In this document: piece after piece, positions 1 to 7,301 of the stretch
Layout of the letters: each line of letters starts with the position of its first letter
Position numbering within the stretch: position 1 is the first letter of the stretch
From: Corynebacterium jeikeium
Lineage (GTDB): Bacteria > Actinomycetota > Actinomycetes > Mycobacteriales > Mycobacteriaceae
Reading direction: 5' to 3'
DNA: 64,000 nucleotides
Assembly: GCF_000738175.1 (NCBI RefSeq)
Contig: NZ_JFCH01000007.1
Span: 34,541 to 98,540, forward strand
The notes under the pieces: model-generated
What the model saw: the letters and a program-made list of their open reading frames with translations, nothing else
Databases searched by the model: none
Told to the model about the DNA's origin: nothing
Program-made: the position numbers and the translations under genes

Positions 1-2
1 TA

Positions 3-587
3 AGCGGCGATCCGCTGGGCGAATCCGACCTGCTGGTCGCACTGCAAAAGCAGCTGACCGACAAGCCGGGAGTGCTGCCCACCGCCCGAGGCATGAGCCA
101 CTTCGGTGAGCACGCCCTTGGTTGGATGGGGTCCGCCGCCCTGGGCTACGGCCTGGCCGCCGCGCAAGGCAAGCCCGCTGACGGGCCGGAACGCCGCGGA
201 TGGCTGACCGTGGGCGTCAGCGCCTTCCTGGCGCACGCCGCCAGCGTGGTGCTCAAGCGCATCATTCGCCGCCCGCGCCCGCACGATCCGCGCATTAAGA
301 TCGGCGTGGGTACTCCCTCGAAGCTCAGCTTCCCGTCTTCGCATGCAACCAGCTCCACCGCCGCCCTTGTGGCCTTTACTCAGTCGGCGAACAACCGCAC
401 CGGGGCACTACCCCTCGTGGGCATCCCGGCGATGGCGCTGTCGCGCATGGTGTTGGGCGTACACTATCCCTCTGACGTCGCCCTCGGAAGCTGCATCGGC
501 GCTGCCACGGCCATCGCCGTGCGCGGGGTTGTAGATGGGGGACGTGGGGGCGTCACAAAGAAAAACAGTGAGGAGAAAAGCCAGTGA
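3..587 (+). CDS. PAP2-family phosphatase (decaprenylphosphoryl-5-phosphoribose phosphatase type), 5' truncated
   Basis: The frame is open to the left edge, so the N-terminus lies outside the window; the GTG at 72 is internal. All three PAP2 signature blocks are visible: KRIIRRPRP (motif 1, K-x6-RP), PSSH (motif 2) and SRMVLGVHYPSD (motif 3, SR-x5-H-x3-D). Its position directly before ubiA matches the mycobacterial Rv3807c-Rv3806c pair, where the phosphatase dephosphorylates decaprenylphosphoryl-5-phosphoribose on the way to decaprenyl-phospho-arabinose, the arabinan donor (family knowledge). The last codons are formed by a copy of the dispersed GGGGCGTCA motif (GGVTKKNS), and its stop overlaps the GTG start of ubiA in GTGA, so the two are probably translationally coupled. 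Confidence 0.88.
   Translation, partial: SGDPLGESDLLVALQKQLTDKPGVLPTARGMSHFGEHALGWMGSAALGYGLAAAQGKPADGPERRGWLTVGVSAFLAHAASVVLKRIIRRPRPHDPRIKIGVGTPSKLSFPSSHATSSTAALVAFTQSANNRTGALPLVGIPAMALSRMVLGVHYPSDVALGSCIGAATAIAVRGVVDGGRGGVTKKNSEEKSQ
547..568 (+). repeat. Dispersed motif copy (GGGGCGTCA, + orientation)
   Basis: GGGGCGTCACAAAG followed by AAAAACAG. It encodes the C-terminal GVTKKNS of the PAP2 gene and lies just 5' of the ubiA ribosome binding site. It is one of the best matches to the consensus. Confidence 0.8.
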
Positions 588-1612
588 GCGAACAGCCTAG
601 CAACGGCCGCACGGAGCCGTTGATCGGCGCAGAGCCACACACGTCCGGGCTGGAAGATCCCAACCAGGCGACCAGCACCGCCACCGAAACGAAGAAGCTG
701 CGCCCGCCGCGCAACCTGCCGGAGGCGATGATCAAGGCGCTGCGTCCGAAGCAGTGGGTCAAGAACGTGCTGGTCATCGCAGCTCCTGCGGCGGCTGGTG
801 GAGAATTGCTCTTCCACAGCCGGGTGCTGTTGGACGTGCTGATCGCATTCGTTGCCTTCTGCCTGGCGGCCAGCTCGATCTACCTGATCAACGATGCCCG
901 CGACGTGGAGGCCGACCGTGCGCACCCGACTAAGCGCTTCCGCCCGATCGCGGCGGGTGTGCTGCCGGTGGGGCTGGCGTATGCGATGTCGGTGGTGCTG
1001 ATCATTGCGGCGATCGGTGGTTCACTGTTGGCCTCGTCGGGCACGAACCTGGCGATTGTCGTGGCGGTGTATATCGCACTGCAGCTGGGTTACTGTTTCG
1101 GATGGAAGCACCAGCCGGTTATCGACATTGCGCTGGTGAGCTCCGGTTTTATGCTGCGCGCGATGGCCGGCGGTGTAGCCGCTTCGATCCTGCTTTCCCA
1201 GTGGTTCCTGCTGGTCGCGGCGTTCGGCTCGCTGTTCATGGCGGCGGGTAAGCGCTACGCGGAGCTGAAGCTTTCGCTGCGTTCGGGCGCGAAGATCCGC
1301 AAGTCCCTGGAGAGCTACACCCCCACCTACCTGCGCTTTGTCTGGACACTGGCCGCCACCGCCGTGGTGCTGAGCTACGCGCTGTGGGGCTTTGGCCTGG
1401 CACAGACGGTCGAGTCCGGTGTGGCCGCCGTGTGGTACCAGGTCTCGATGGTGCCGTTTACCATCGCGATTCTGCGTTATGCCGCGGACGTCGACCGCGG
1501 TGAGGGTGGCGCGCCCGACGAGATCGCCCTCGAGGATCGCACCCTGCAGCTGCTGGCTCTGGCCTGGCTGTTCTGTGTAGCGATGGCGGTTTACATCGTG
1601 CCGCTGTTCTAG
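584..1612 (+). CDS. ubiA: UbiA-type decaprenyl-phosphate phosphoribosyltransferase
   Basis: 342 aa. It transfers 5-phosphoribose from PRPP to decaprenyl phosphate, the first committed step to the arabinan donor decaprenyl-phospho-arabinose (known for Rv3806c-type enzymes). After a polar N-terminus of about 45 residues comes RPKQWVKNVLV, then the first Asp-rich prenyltransferase motif NDARDVEADRAHPTKRFRP and about eight hydrophobic segments. The GTG start at 584 overlaps the upstream stop and has a strong AGGAG about 8 nt before it; the dispersed motif sits immediately 5' of that ribosome binding site. In mycobacteria and C. glutamicum the next gene is aftB; here it is absent and a mycolyltransferase follows 320 nt later. 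Confidence 0.92.
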   Translation: MSEQPSNGRTEPLIGAEPHTSGLEDPNQATSTATETKKLRPPRNLPEAMIKALRPKQWVKNVLVIAAPAAAGGELLFHSRVLLDVLIAFVAFCLAASSIYLINDARDVEADRAHPTKRFRPIAAGVLPVGLAYAMSVVLIIAAIGGSLLASSGTNLAIVVAVYIALQLGYCFGWKHQPVIDIALVSSGFMLRAMAGGVAASILLSQWFLLVAAFGSLFMAAGKRYAELKLSLRSGAKIRKSLESYTPTYLRFVWTLAATAVVLSYALWGFGLAQTVESGVAAVWYQVSMVPFTIAILRYAADVDRGEGGAPDEIALEDRTLQLLALAWLFCVAMAVYIVPLF

Positions 1613-1622
1613 GTTTAACTCT

Positions 1623-1643
1623 CTGTTCTTTCTTTGTGACGCC
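1623..1643 (-). repeat. Dispersed motif copy (- orientation)
   Basis: Read on the - strand it is GGCGTCACAAAGAAAGAACAG, close to the full consensus. It lies 10 nt after the ubiA stop and its GGC end forms part of the 5' arm of the hairpin at 1641. Confidence 0.8.
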
Positions 1644-1669
1644 GACTTCTCCTTTGTGGGGGAGTCGGC
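1641..1669 (+). terminator. Hairpin downstream of ubiA, possible terminator
   Basis: The arms GCCGACT and AGTCGGC enclose a partly paired CTCC/GGGG interior. There is no good T tract after it on the + strand, so intrinsic termination is only possible. Confidence 0.45.
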
Positions 1670-1931
1670 GTTCTGCACTTTCGGGGGTGGGGTGGGCTCC
1701 TAGATTGCTATCGATGGGGCCGCAGTGAGGAAAGTGAGAAAAGAGAGTTATGTGACTAGGTGGCTCTAAGGGTGTGTTGAGGGAGCTTTAGGGATGTAGC
1801 GTTTTGCGAAAGGGATTCGTTCATTACGTTGAGTGGGATGGTAAAGGTTTGATAACGTACACGCATCCTGTGTTTCGAGATGAGCCTTCGGCGCGTCTCT
1901 CGTCAGAACGTTTCAAGACATTTAGGACTAC

Positions 1932-2945
1932 ATGAACACGACTAAGAAGACCAAGGGTTTGGGCTCTAAGCTCACTGCATTCCTGGTAGCTATTGCCACT
2001 GCGCTGGGCATGGCCGTTGTCACTGCACCCACCGCTGCTGCTGACAACCGTGGCCACCTGCGTCCGGGCTGCCACTGGAGCAAGCACAAGTACTACCTGC
2101 AGAACTGCTGGGTTTACTCCCCGGCGATGGGTCAGAAGATCCAGGTGCAGATCAAGCCATCTTCCCGTGGCGGTAACGCTGGCGTTTACATGCTGGACGG
2201 TCTGCGCGCACGCCAGGACTGGAATGCGTGGGTCTGGTCGGGCAACGCTGTGAAGAAGTTCGTCAACGACGATGTGACCCTGGTCATGCCGGTCGGCGGC
2301 CAGGCTCAGTTCTACACGGACTGGATGGGCCCGTACGGCGGTAAGGGTGGCCCGAAGAAGCCGCGTTGGGAGACCTTCCTGACTCGCGAGCTGCCGGGCT
2401 ACCTGCAGCGCAACTTCGGCGTGAGCCCGACCCGCAACTCCATCGTTGGTCTTTCCATGGGTGGCACTGCTGCAATGAACCTGGCTGCATGGCACCGCAA
2501 CCAGTTCAAGCAGGCAACCTCCCTGTCCGGTTACCTGAACCCGACTTGGCCTGGTATGTACGCCGGAATCCAGTACGCGATGTCCGACGCTGACAAGGGT
2601 GCGAACATCTGGGACATGTGGGGCAGCCCGGTCGACCCGCGCCGCTTCCGCAATGACCCGACTGTTCAGGCCGGCCGCTTCCGCGGTATGCCGCTGTACC
2701 TGGCCGCCTCCGGTGGTGTGCCGTCCCGTGGTGAAAAGTTCCTGGATAACCCGCGGGGTGTTGCTGCTGGCATCGGCCTGGAGTGGATGGCACGTACTTC
2801 CACCGCAAAGTTCGAGATGGCCGCCCGCGCAGCTGGCGCTCGCCCGGTTGTGAGCTACCCGATCAACGGCCTGCACGCATGGCCGTACTGGGATGCGGAG
2901 CTGAATAAGGCTCGTCCGCACATTCTGCGTGCACTGGGTGCCTAA
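1932..2945 (+). CDS. Secreted trehalose corynomycolyltransferase (antigen 85 / Cmt family), short form
   Basis: 337 aa. Family role: it moves mycolyl groups between trehalose mono- and dimycolate and onto arabinogalactan outside the membrane. A Sec signal peptide spans about residues 1-37 (hydrophobic AFLVAIATALGMAVVTA, then TAAAD). The esterase-fold nucleophile is Ser175 in GLSMGGTA, and the late catalytic His is H315 in GLHAWPYW. The protein ends right after the esterase domain, with no LGFP repeats, unlike the next gene. It is followed by a strong terminator, so it is probably a separate unit. Which of the several corynebacterial cmt genes this is cannot be decided from sequence alone. Confidence 0.92.
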   Translation: MNTTKKTKGLGSKLTAFLVAIATALGMAVVTAPTAAADNRGHLRPGCHWSKHKYYLQNCWVYSPAMGQKIQVQIKPSSRGGNAGVYMLDGLRARQDWNAWVWSGNAVKKFVNDDVTLVMPVGGQAQFYTDWMGPYGGKGGPKKPRWETFLTRELPGYLQRNFGVSPTRNSIVGLSMGGTAAMNLAAWHRNQFKQATSLSGYLNPTWPGMYAGIQYAMSDADKGANIWDMWGSPVDPRRFRNDPTVQAGRFRGMPLYLAASGGVPSRGEKFLDNPRGVAAGIGLEWMARTSTAKFEMAARAAGARPVVSYPINGLHAWPYWDAELNKARPHILRALGA

Positions 2946-2978
2946 ACTTAGGTCGTTCTAGCGATCTCCTAAACTCTT

Positions 2979-3019
2979 AAAGCCACTGCCCTAGGTACTG
3001 CCTGGGGCGGTGGCTTTTT
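2979..3019 (+). terminator. Rho-independent terminator of the first mycolyltransferase
   Basis: The arms AAAGCCACTGCCC and GGGGCGGTGGCTTT are followed by a T run. It lies 35 nt after the stop codon. Confidence 0.88.
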
Positions 3020-3121
3020 GCTTGCCTGAGGGTTGACGCTGCGCGTGAGGGGGGTGGGGTTGAAGGCTGGGGTGCGGATGGCGCTGGTGGGGGATTGACG
3101 CTTAATGGCGAATGAAGTGTG

Positions 3122-3143
3122 GGGGCGTCAATAAGAAAGAACA
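3122..3143 (+). repeat. Dispersed motif copy (+ orientation)
   Basis: GGGGCGTCAATAAGAAAG followed by AACA. Purely intergenic, more than 100 nt from any gene, so its sequence is not imposed by coding. Confidence 0.82.
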
Positions 3144-3455
3144 TCAAGAGTCACATAAGCAACACTGGCAACATGGTAGGCTAACCCTCAAGTAAAACTT
3201 TAAATGTTCCGCGTGTTGTCCATGTGAAAGCGCTTTTGCTTGCCATAATTGCTCACGTGCTAGAAGCGCACCTGCGATAAAAGCTCGAAAAGCTTGAGAA
3301 GATCCAGGTCGTGATAGACGCAAACGTGAATACAGAATGGCCTAATGAAGCGCCCGGTGGTGTTCGAAGCAGGAGGGGAACCTGCTTCGAGGCAACCAGA
3401 CCACAGCAGCTAAAGCCACCAAAGCTACTAAAACAACCAAAAAGCAACAGAAAGA

Positions 3456-5426
3456 ATGAAGACTATGCGCCTTGCAGCGAACCTCTCCCGTCGCACTCGC
3501 TCCGCCCGCAGCCCCCGCCGTATGGGCTCGGCAATCCTGGCCCTGCCGCTTTCCGTTGCGCTGGCAATGCCAATGATGCCGGCTGCCACCGCGCAGAGCT
3601 CCCTCGGCGGCTCCATGGGCCCGGGCTCCGGCACCAGCTACCTGGATCCGGACAGCATTCCGAAGCGCACCCCACGCCAGGTCACCGAACAGCACCTGGA
3701 AGGCCTGCCGGAGGGCGTAAGCGTGGACCGCGTTGAGTGGATCACCGAGCGCTGGGCCAACGTCTTCATCAACTCCGCTGCCATGCCAGACAAGCCCATC
3801 AAGGTGCAGATCCTGCTGGCACGTGACTGGTACTCTCAGCCCGACCGCAAGTTCCCGACCGTATGGGCCCTGGATGGCCTGCGCGCCCGTGAGGACGAGT
3901 CCGGCTGGACCCTGTCCACCAACATTGCCAACCAGTACGCCGACCGCAACGTCAACGTGATTCTGCCCGTCGGCGGCGAGTCTTCCTTCTACACGGACTG
4001 GCAGCAGCCGGAAAACGGCAAGCACTACAAGTGGGAGACCTTCCTGACTAAGGAGCTGCCTTCCGTGCTGCGCGAGGGCTGGCGCGCCAACGAAGATCGC
4101 GCCATCACCGGCCTGTCCATGGGCGGCACCGCCGCAATGAACCTGGCCGAGCGCTTCCCGGACATGTGGAAGTTCGTCGGCTCCTTCTCCGGCTACCTGG
4201 ACACGACCTCCTACGGCATGCCGGAAGCCATCGCCTACGCCACCAATGACGGTAATGGCTACGACGCGAAGAAGATGTGGGGCGAGTTCGGCTCCCAGGA
4301 CTGGATCGACCACGACCCGAAGCTGGGTGTGGATGCGCTGAAGGACATGACCGTCTACGTCTCCGCGGGTAACGGCAACGCTGGCAAGTACGACAAGCCG
4401 GGCACCATTCCGGGCATGCCCGACAACATGGCCGGCTTCGGCCTGGAGGTCATGTCCCGCATGACCACCGAGACTTTCGTCAAGTACGCAAAGAAGGCCG
4501 GCGTGAAACCGATCACGGCCTTCCGTCCGTCCGGTACCCACGACTGGCCGTACTGGCAGTACGAGATGATCCAGGCATGGCCGCACATTGCGGACGCTCT
4601 GGGCATCCCGGAAGCTGACCGCGGCGCGAAGTGCAAGATTGGCGGTGCCATCGCGGAGAACATGAAGAACGCCCCGGAGACCCTGGGCGCCTGCATCTCC
4701 AACGAGTACGACGCCAAGGACGGCGGCAAGGTTCAGGACTTCCGCGGTGGCCGTGCCTACTGGTCCCCGAAGACCGGCGCCCACTTCGTATGGGGCCGCA
4801 TCGGCGCCCACTACGCCTCCATGAACGGTCCGGACTCCTGGTTGGGCTACCCGACCTCCGAGGAGCACGTCATCTCCAACGGTCGCGGCCGCTACACCAC
4901 CTTCGAGAACGGCGCGATCTACTGGACCCACGAGACCGGTGCCCACGCTGTGCCGAAGGACTTCATGGATGAGTGGGGCAAGACCGGCTGGGAGAACGGC
5001 CCGCTGGGCTACCCGATCTCCGAGCTGGAGAAGGTCGGCGATAGCTACATGCAGAAGTACCAGAACGGCGTGATCATCCGCGACAAGGACAACAAGACCA
5101 ACTACGTCCAGGGCAAGATCGCCGAGAAGTACCTGCAGCTGGGTGGCGTGACCTCTAAGCTGGGCAACCCGAAGAGCGGCGAGAAGGCCATCAAGGGTGG
5201 CCGCTTCTCCGAGTTCGAGCACGGCAACATCTACTGGTCCCCGTCCACCGGCGCACACGTGATTTACTACGGAAACGTGTTTGACGAATGGGGTAAGCGT
5301 GGCTGGGAGCAGGGCAAGCTCGGCTACCCGATCAGCGACCACGAGGACATCCCGGAGGGCGGAACTCGGATCAAGTTCCAGCACGGCGAGATCCGCGAGG
5401 TCAACGGACGCGTTGAGGTGCTCTAA
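3456..5426 (+). CDS. Secreted corynomycolyltransferase with C-terminal LGFP repeats (PS1/Cop1 type)
   Basis: 656 aa. An N-terminal signal peptide (Arg-rich stretch, then hydrophobic AILALPLSVALAMPMM, cleavage after about residue 47) is followed by an antigen-85-type esterase domain to about residue 385, with nucleophile Ser221 (GLSMGGTA) and His362 (THDWPYW). The rest is a run of LGFP repeats, visible as WLGYPTSE, PLGYPISE, KLGNPKSG and KLGYPISD, which in this family tether the enzyme to arabinogalactan. Architecture and length match PS1/Cop1 of C. glutamicum. The start fits ACAGAAAGA just upstream. The small lipoprotein gene follows after 2 nt, so they are very likely one transcript. Confidence 0.93.
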   Translation: MKTMRLAANLSRRTRSARSPRRMGSAILALPLSVALAMPMMPAATAQSSLGGSMGPGSGTSYLDPDSIPKRTPRQVTEQHLEGLPEGVSVDRVEWITERWANVFINSAAMPDKPIKVQILLARDWYSQPDRKFPTVWALDGLRAREDESGWTLSTNIANQYADRNVNVILPVGGESSFYTDWQQPENGKHYKWETFLTKELPSVLREGWRANEDRAITGLSMGGTAAMNLAERFPDMWKFVGSFSGYLDTTSYGMPEAIAYATNDGNGYDAKKMWGEFGSQDWIDHDPKLGVDALKDMTVYVSAGNGNAGKYDKPGTIPGMPDNMAGFGLEVMSRMTTETFVKYAKKAGVKPITAFRPSGTHDWPYWQYEMIQAWPHIADALGIPEADRGAKCKIGGAIAENMKNAPETLGACISNEYDAKDGGKVQDFRGGRAYWSPKTGAHFVWGRIGAHYASMNGPDSWLGYPTSEEHVISNGRGRYTTFENGAIYWTHETGAHAVPKDFMDEWGKTGWENGPLGYPISELEKVGDSYMQKYQNGVIIRDKDNKTNYVQGKIAEKYLQLGGVTSKLGNPKSGEKAIKGGRFSEFEHGNIYWSPSTGAHVIYYGNVFDEWGKRGWEQGKLGYPISDHEDIPEGGTRIKFQHGEIREVNGRVEVL

Positions 5427-5428
5427 CT

Positions 5429-6028
5429 GTGGGCGTCACAAAGAATAGGCAGTTTCGTGTGGCCGCCGGTGCCGCGTGTGCGGCGCTACTGTCGCTGGCC
5501 ACGCTGACGGCGTGCGGCGGCGATGAGACGGTCGACAATTCGGCGGAGTCCACGACGGTACCTTCAGTGACGGAGTCCGCGACCGAGACTGAGAAGTCCG
5601 ACGGCGACGACAAGGACGGCAAGGACGCTAAGGACGACAAGGACAGCGACTCTGGTTCTTCGGAAAGTAATGACGCCCCAGAACCCGCCGGTGACCGTGG
5701 TGGCGCCCCGGCACAGGATGGCGCCGTGGACGAGGTCGACGACATTCCATCCGGTGCGCAGCGCAGCGATGAGGACAAGGATTTCCTGAAGCGCCTGAAA
5801 GATAGTGGCATCGACCTGGCGAAGGCCAACGACGCAGCGGAGATCGGTGGTCTGGAAGATCAGCTCATCGCCGCTGGTCACGCCCACTGCACCGCCGAGG
5901 GTGGCGGACAGGCCGATGTGTACACCCCGTTGGCTGCGGGACAGCTGGAGGCCAACGGCGTGATCGACGGCGATCCGAAGAAGGCCGAAGACGCTATTCG
6001 CAAGGCCGCGAAATCCGCGTATTGTTAG
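5429..6028 (+). CDS. DUF732-like secreted lipoprotein of the mycolate cluster
   Basis: 199 aa, function unknown. It has a lipoprotein signal with lipobox LTAC (Cys29), then a low-complexity acidic linker (residues about 35-95, rich in Asp, Lys, Ser, Glu) and a C-terminal domain with two cysteines (HC and the terminal YC) resembling DUF732. The same position after cop1 is occupied by a small lipoprotein in C. glutamicum. The GTG start lies 8 nt after GAGGTG and coincides with a copy of the dispersed motif, so the first residues (MGVTKN) are read from it. A second, degenerate motif core is near 5671 on the - strand. A clear terminator follows. Confidence 0.85.
   Translation: MGVTKNRQFRVAAGAACAALLSLATLTACGGDETVDNSAESTTVPSVTESATETEKSDGDDKDGKDAKDDKDSDSGSSESNDAPEPAGDRGGAPAQDGAVDEVDDIPSGAQRSDEDKDFLKRLKDSGIDLAKANDAAEIGGLEDQLIAAGHAHCTAEGGGQADVYTPLAAGQLEANGVIDGDPKKAEDAIRKAAKSAYC
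5430..5452 (+). repeat. Dispersed motif copy at a translation start (+ orientation)
   Basis: TGGGCGTCACAAAGAATAGG followed by CAG. The lipoprotein GTG start at 5429 is immediately fused to it, so the motif supplies the first codons. Confidence 0.78.
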
Positions 6029-6046
6029 TGGTCACTCGTTTCCCAT

Positions 6047-6092
6047 AACCAGGTTGTCCGCCATTGGTGGCGAGGACAGCCTGGTTTTGCTT
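6047..6092 (+). terminator. Rho-independent terminator after the lipoprotein gene
   Basis: The arms AACCAGGTTGTCC and GGACAGCCTGGTT pair with one mismatch around a GC-rich loop; TTTGCTTT follows. Confidence 0.82.
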
Positions 6093-6152
6093 TAGAAGCT
6101 CTACAAGTTTTAGAAGCTCTAGAACCCCTAGAGGAAGGTCTAGAAAGAAGCT

Positions 6153-7085
6153 ATGAAGAAAGTTTTGACCATCCTGGCAGTGCTGGTCCTGCTTGCGCTC
6201 ATTGTCGTGGGCGTGGGCAATTGGCTGCTCACCGACGACGATGTTGATGGTCCGGGGCCGGGCAAGCCCACCTCTCCGCCCGCCCCGGAGGCACAGAACC
6301 CGCCCGGGTGCGTGGATGTAGAGGTGCTGGCCGCGCCGGGCACGTGGGAATCCAGGGCCGACGACGATCCGCTGGCACCGCACGCCAACCCTCACTCGCT
6401 GTTGCTGAACGTCACTCGCCCGCTGGCCGACGAGTTTTCTCCGGACAAGGTGAAGGTGTGGACCCTGCCGTACACCGCGCAGTTCCGCAACATGAACGCG
6501 AAGCACGAGATGAGCTATGACGACTCCCGCAACCAGGGCTTCGAGCGGATGAAGGAGGAGCTGCGGGCGACGCACGAGAAGTGCCCAGCAACGTCCTTCA
6601 TCCTGACCGGCTTTAGCCAGGGCGCAGTGATCACCGGCGACCTGGCGGGAGAAATCGGCAATGGGCGCGGCCCCGTGCCCGCCGACCGGGTGCTGGGAGT
6701 ATCGCTGATCGCTGACGGTAGGCAGGAGCTGGACAAGGGCAAGCTCATTGGTGCGCAGGGCATCCGCGGCACCGGAGCGGAGATCGCGCTAAACCCGGTC
6801 AGTGGGCTGATTCAGACGATCGTGCCGGGCGCTACGATGCGCGGCCCGCGCCCGGATGGGTTCGGCGAACTGAACGATCGGGTGAATAACTACTGCGCCC
6901 CTGCGGATCTTATTTGTGACGCCCCAGCGGATCTGGGCAACGCTCTTGTGCGAGCCAAGGACCTGGTGGCCGCTAACGCTGTGCATGCGGAATATGCGAC
7001 AAACGGGAAGGTCGTGGAGGGTCAGACCGTTCCGGAGTACATCGTTGGATGGGCGCGGGATCTGATTAACGAGCGAGTGCAGTAG
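6153..7085 (+). CDS. Cutinase-family envelope esterase (Rv3802c/Culp6 type)
   Basis: 310 aa. One hydrophobic N-terminal segment (residues about 4-25) serves as signal or anchor. The cutinase nucleophile is Ser155 in GFSQGA, after a Cys-containing strand; the later Asp (ICDAPADL) and His (NAVHAEYA) fit the rest of the triad. Its place between the mycolyltransferase/lipoprotein genes and fadD32-pks13-accD4 matches mycobacterial Rv3802c, a phospholipase/thioesterase essential for the mycolate envelope (family knowledge). The start has GAGGAAGG 15-20 nt upstream and AGAAAG close by. A minus-oriented dispersed motif overlaps the ICDAP codons. Confidence 0.88.
   Translation: MKKVLTILAVLVLLALIVVGVGNWLLTDDDVDGPGPGKPTSPPAPEAQNPPGCVDVEVLAAPGTWESRADDDPLAPHANPHSLLLNVTRPLADEFSPDKVKVWTLPYTAQFRNMNAKHEMSYDDSRNQGFERMKEELRATHEKCPATSFILTGFSQGAVITGDLAGEIGNGRGPVPADRVLGVSLIADGRQELDKGKLIGAQGIRGTGAEIALNPVSGLIQTIVPGATMRGPRPDGFGELNDRVNNYCAPADLICDAPADLGNALVRAKDLVAANAVHAEYATNGKVVEGQTVPEYIVGWARDLINERVQ
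6908..6925 (-). repeat. Dispersed motif copy (- orientation) inside the cutinase gene
   Basis: Read on the - strand it is GGGGCGTCACAAATAAGA. It is antisense to the gene and overlaps the codons for ICDAP around the predicted catalytic Asp. Confidence 0.68.
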
Positions 7086-7301
7086 CCGCTCGCCGTTTCG
7101 GCGGGCCCATGCGTGCCGATGTGCCGGAGCTGGGGGCACACGGCACACGGGAATGCGAAATTGCCGGGTAACAGGAGCGGTGCCCGGTACGATGTGTTTC
7201 ACAAGTGAAACTAAATGTTTATGGCGTTAGAGCTATGGCGCTGGAGCTAGGTAGCTAACCCGATACCGTTTGAACCGAGTGGATAAGTAGAGGAGACCCG
7301 C

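Larger units (their letters stand above)
1613..1931. other. Intergenic gap ubiA to mycolyltransferase
   Basis: This gap of about 320 nt holds a hairpin after ubiA, one minus-oriented dispersed motif and presumably the promoter of the next gene. No coding remnant of aftB, expected here by synteny, could be recognised in any frame. Confidence 0.6.
2946..3455. other. Intergenic region between the two mycolyltransferases
   Basis: About 510 nt without a gene. It holds the terminator at 2979, a dispersed motif at 3122, and an A/T-richer stretch (about 3130-3330) that probably carries the promoter of the LGFP mycolyltransferase. A short ORF over 3311-3736 runs into the next gene in another frame and is not credible. 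Confidence 0.6.

Noticed and set aside
3172..3194. DtxR-like half site (TAGGCTAACC) upstream of the LGFP mycolyltransferase
   Set aside because: Only one half matches the 19-bp DtxR consensus; the other side does not pair.
3342..5384. 680-aa open frame on the - strand across the LGFP mycolyltransferase
   Set aside because: It is a shadow of the + gene; composition is unnatural, no family is recognised, and the + frame has a signal peptide, catalytic residues and LGFP repeats.
5671..5685. Further GGCGTCA cores (near 5671, 10241, 12738, 33045, 34580, 49119, 51294, 54331, 55039)
   Set aside because: The core is present but the A-rich tail is missing or poor, as expected for chance 7-mers in this base composition; left out of the motif count.
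7085..7110. Small hairpin after the cutinase gene
   Set aside because: The stem is only about 5 bp (CGCCG/CGGCG) with no T tract; not enough for a terminator call.
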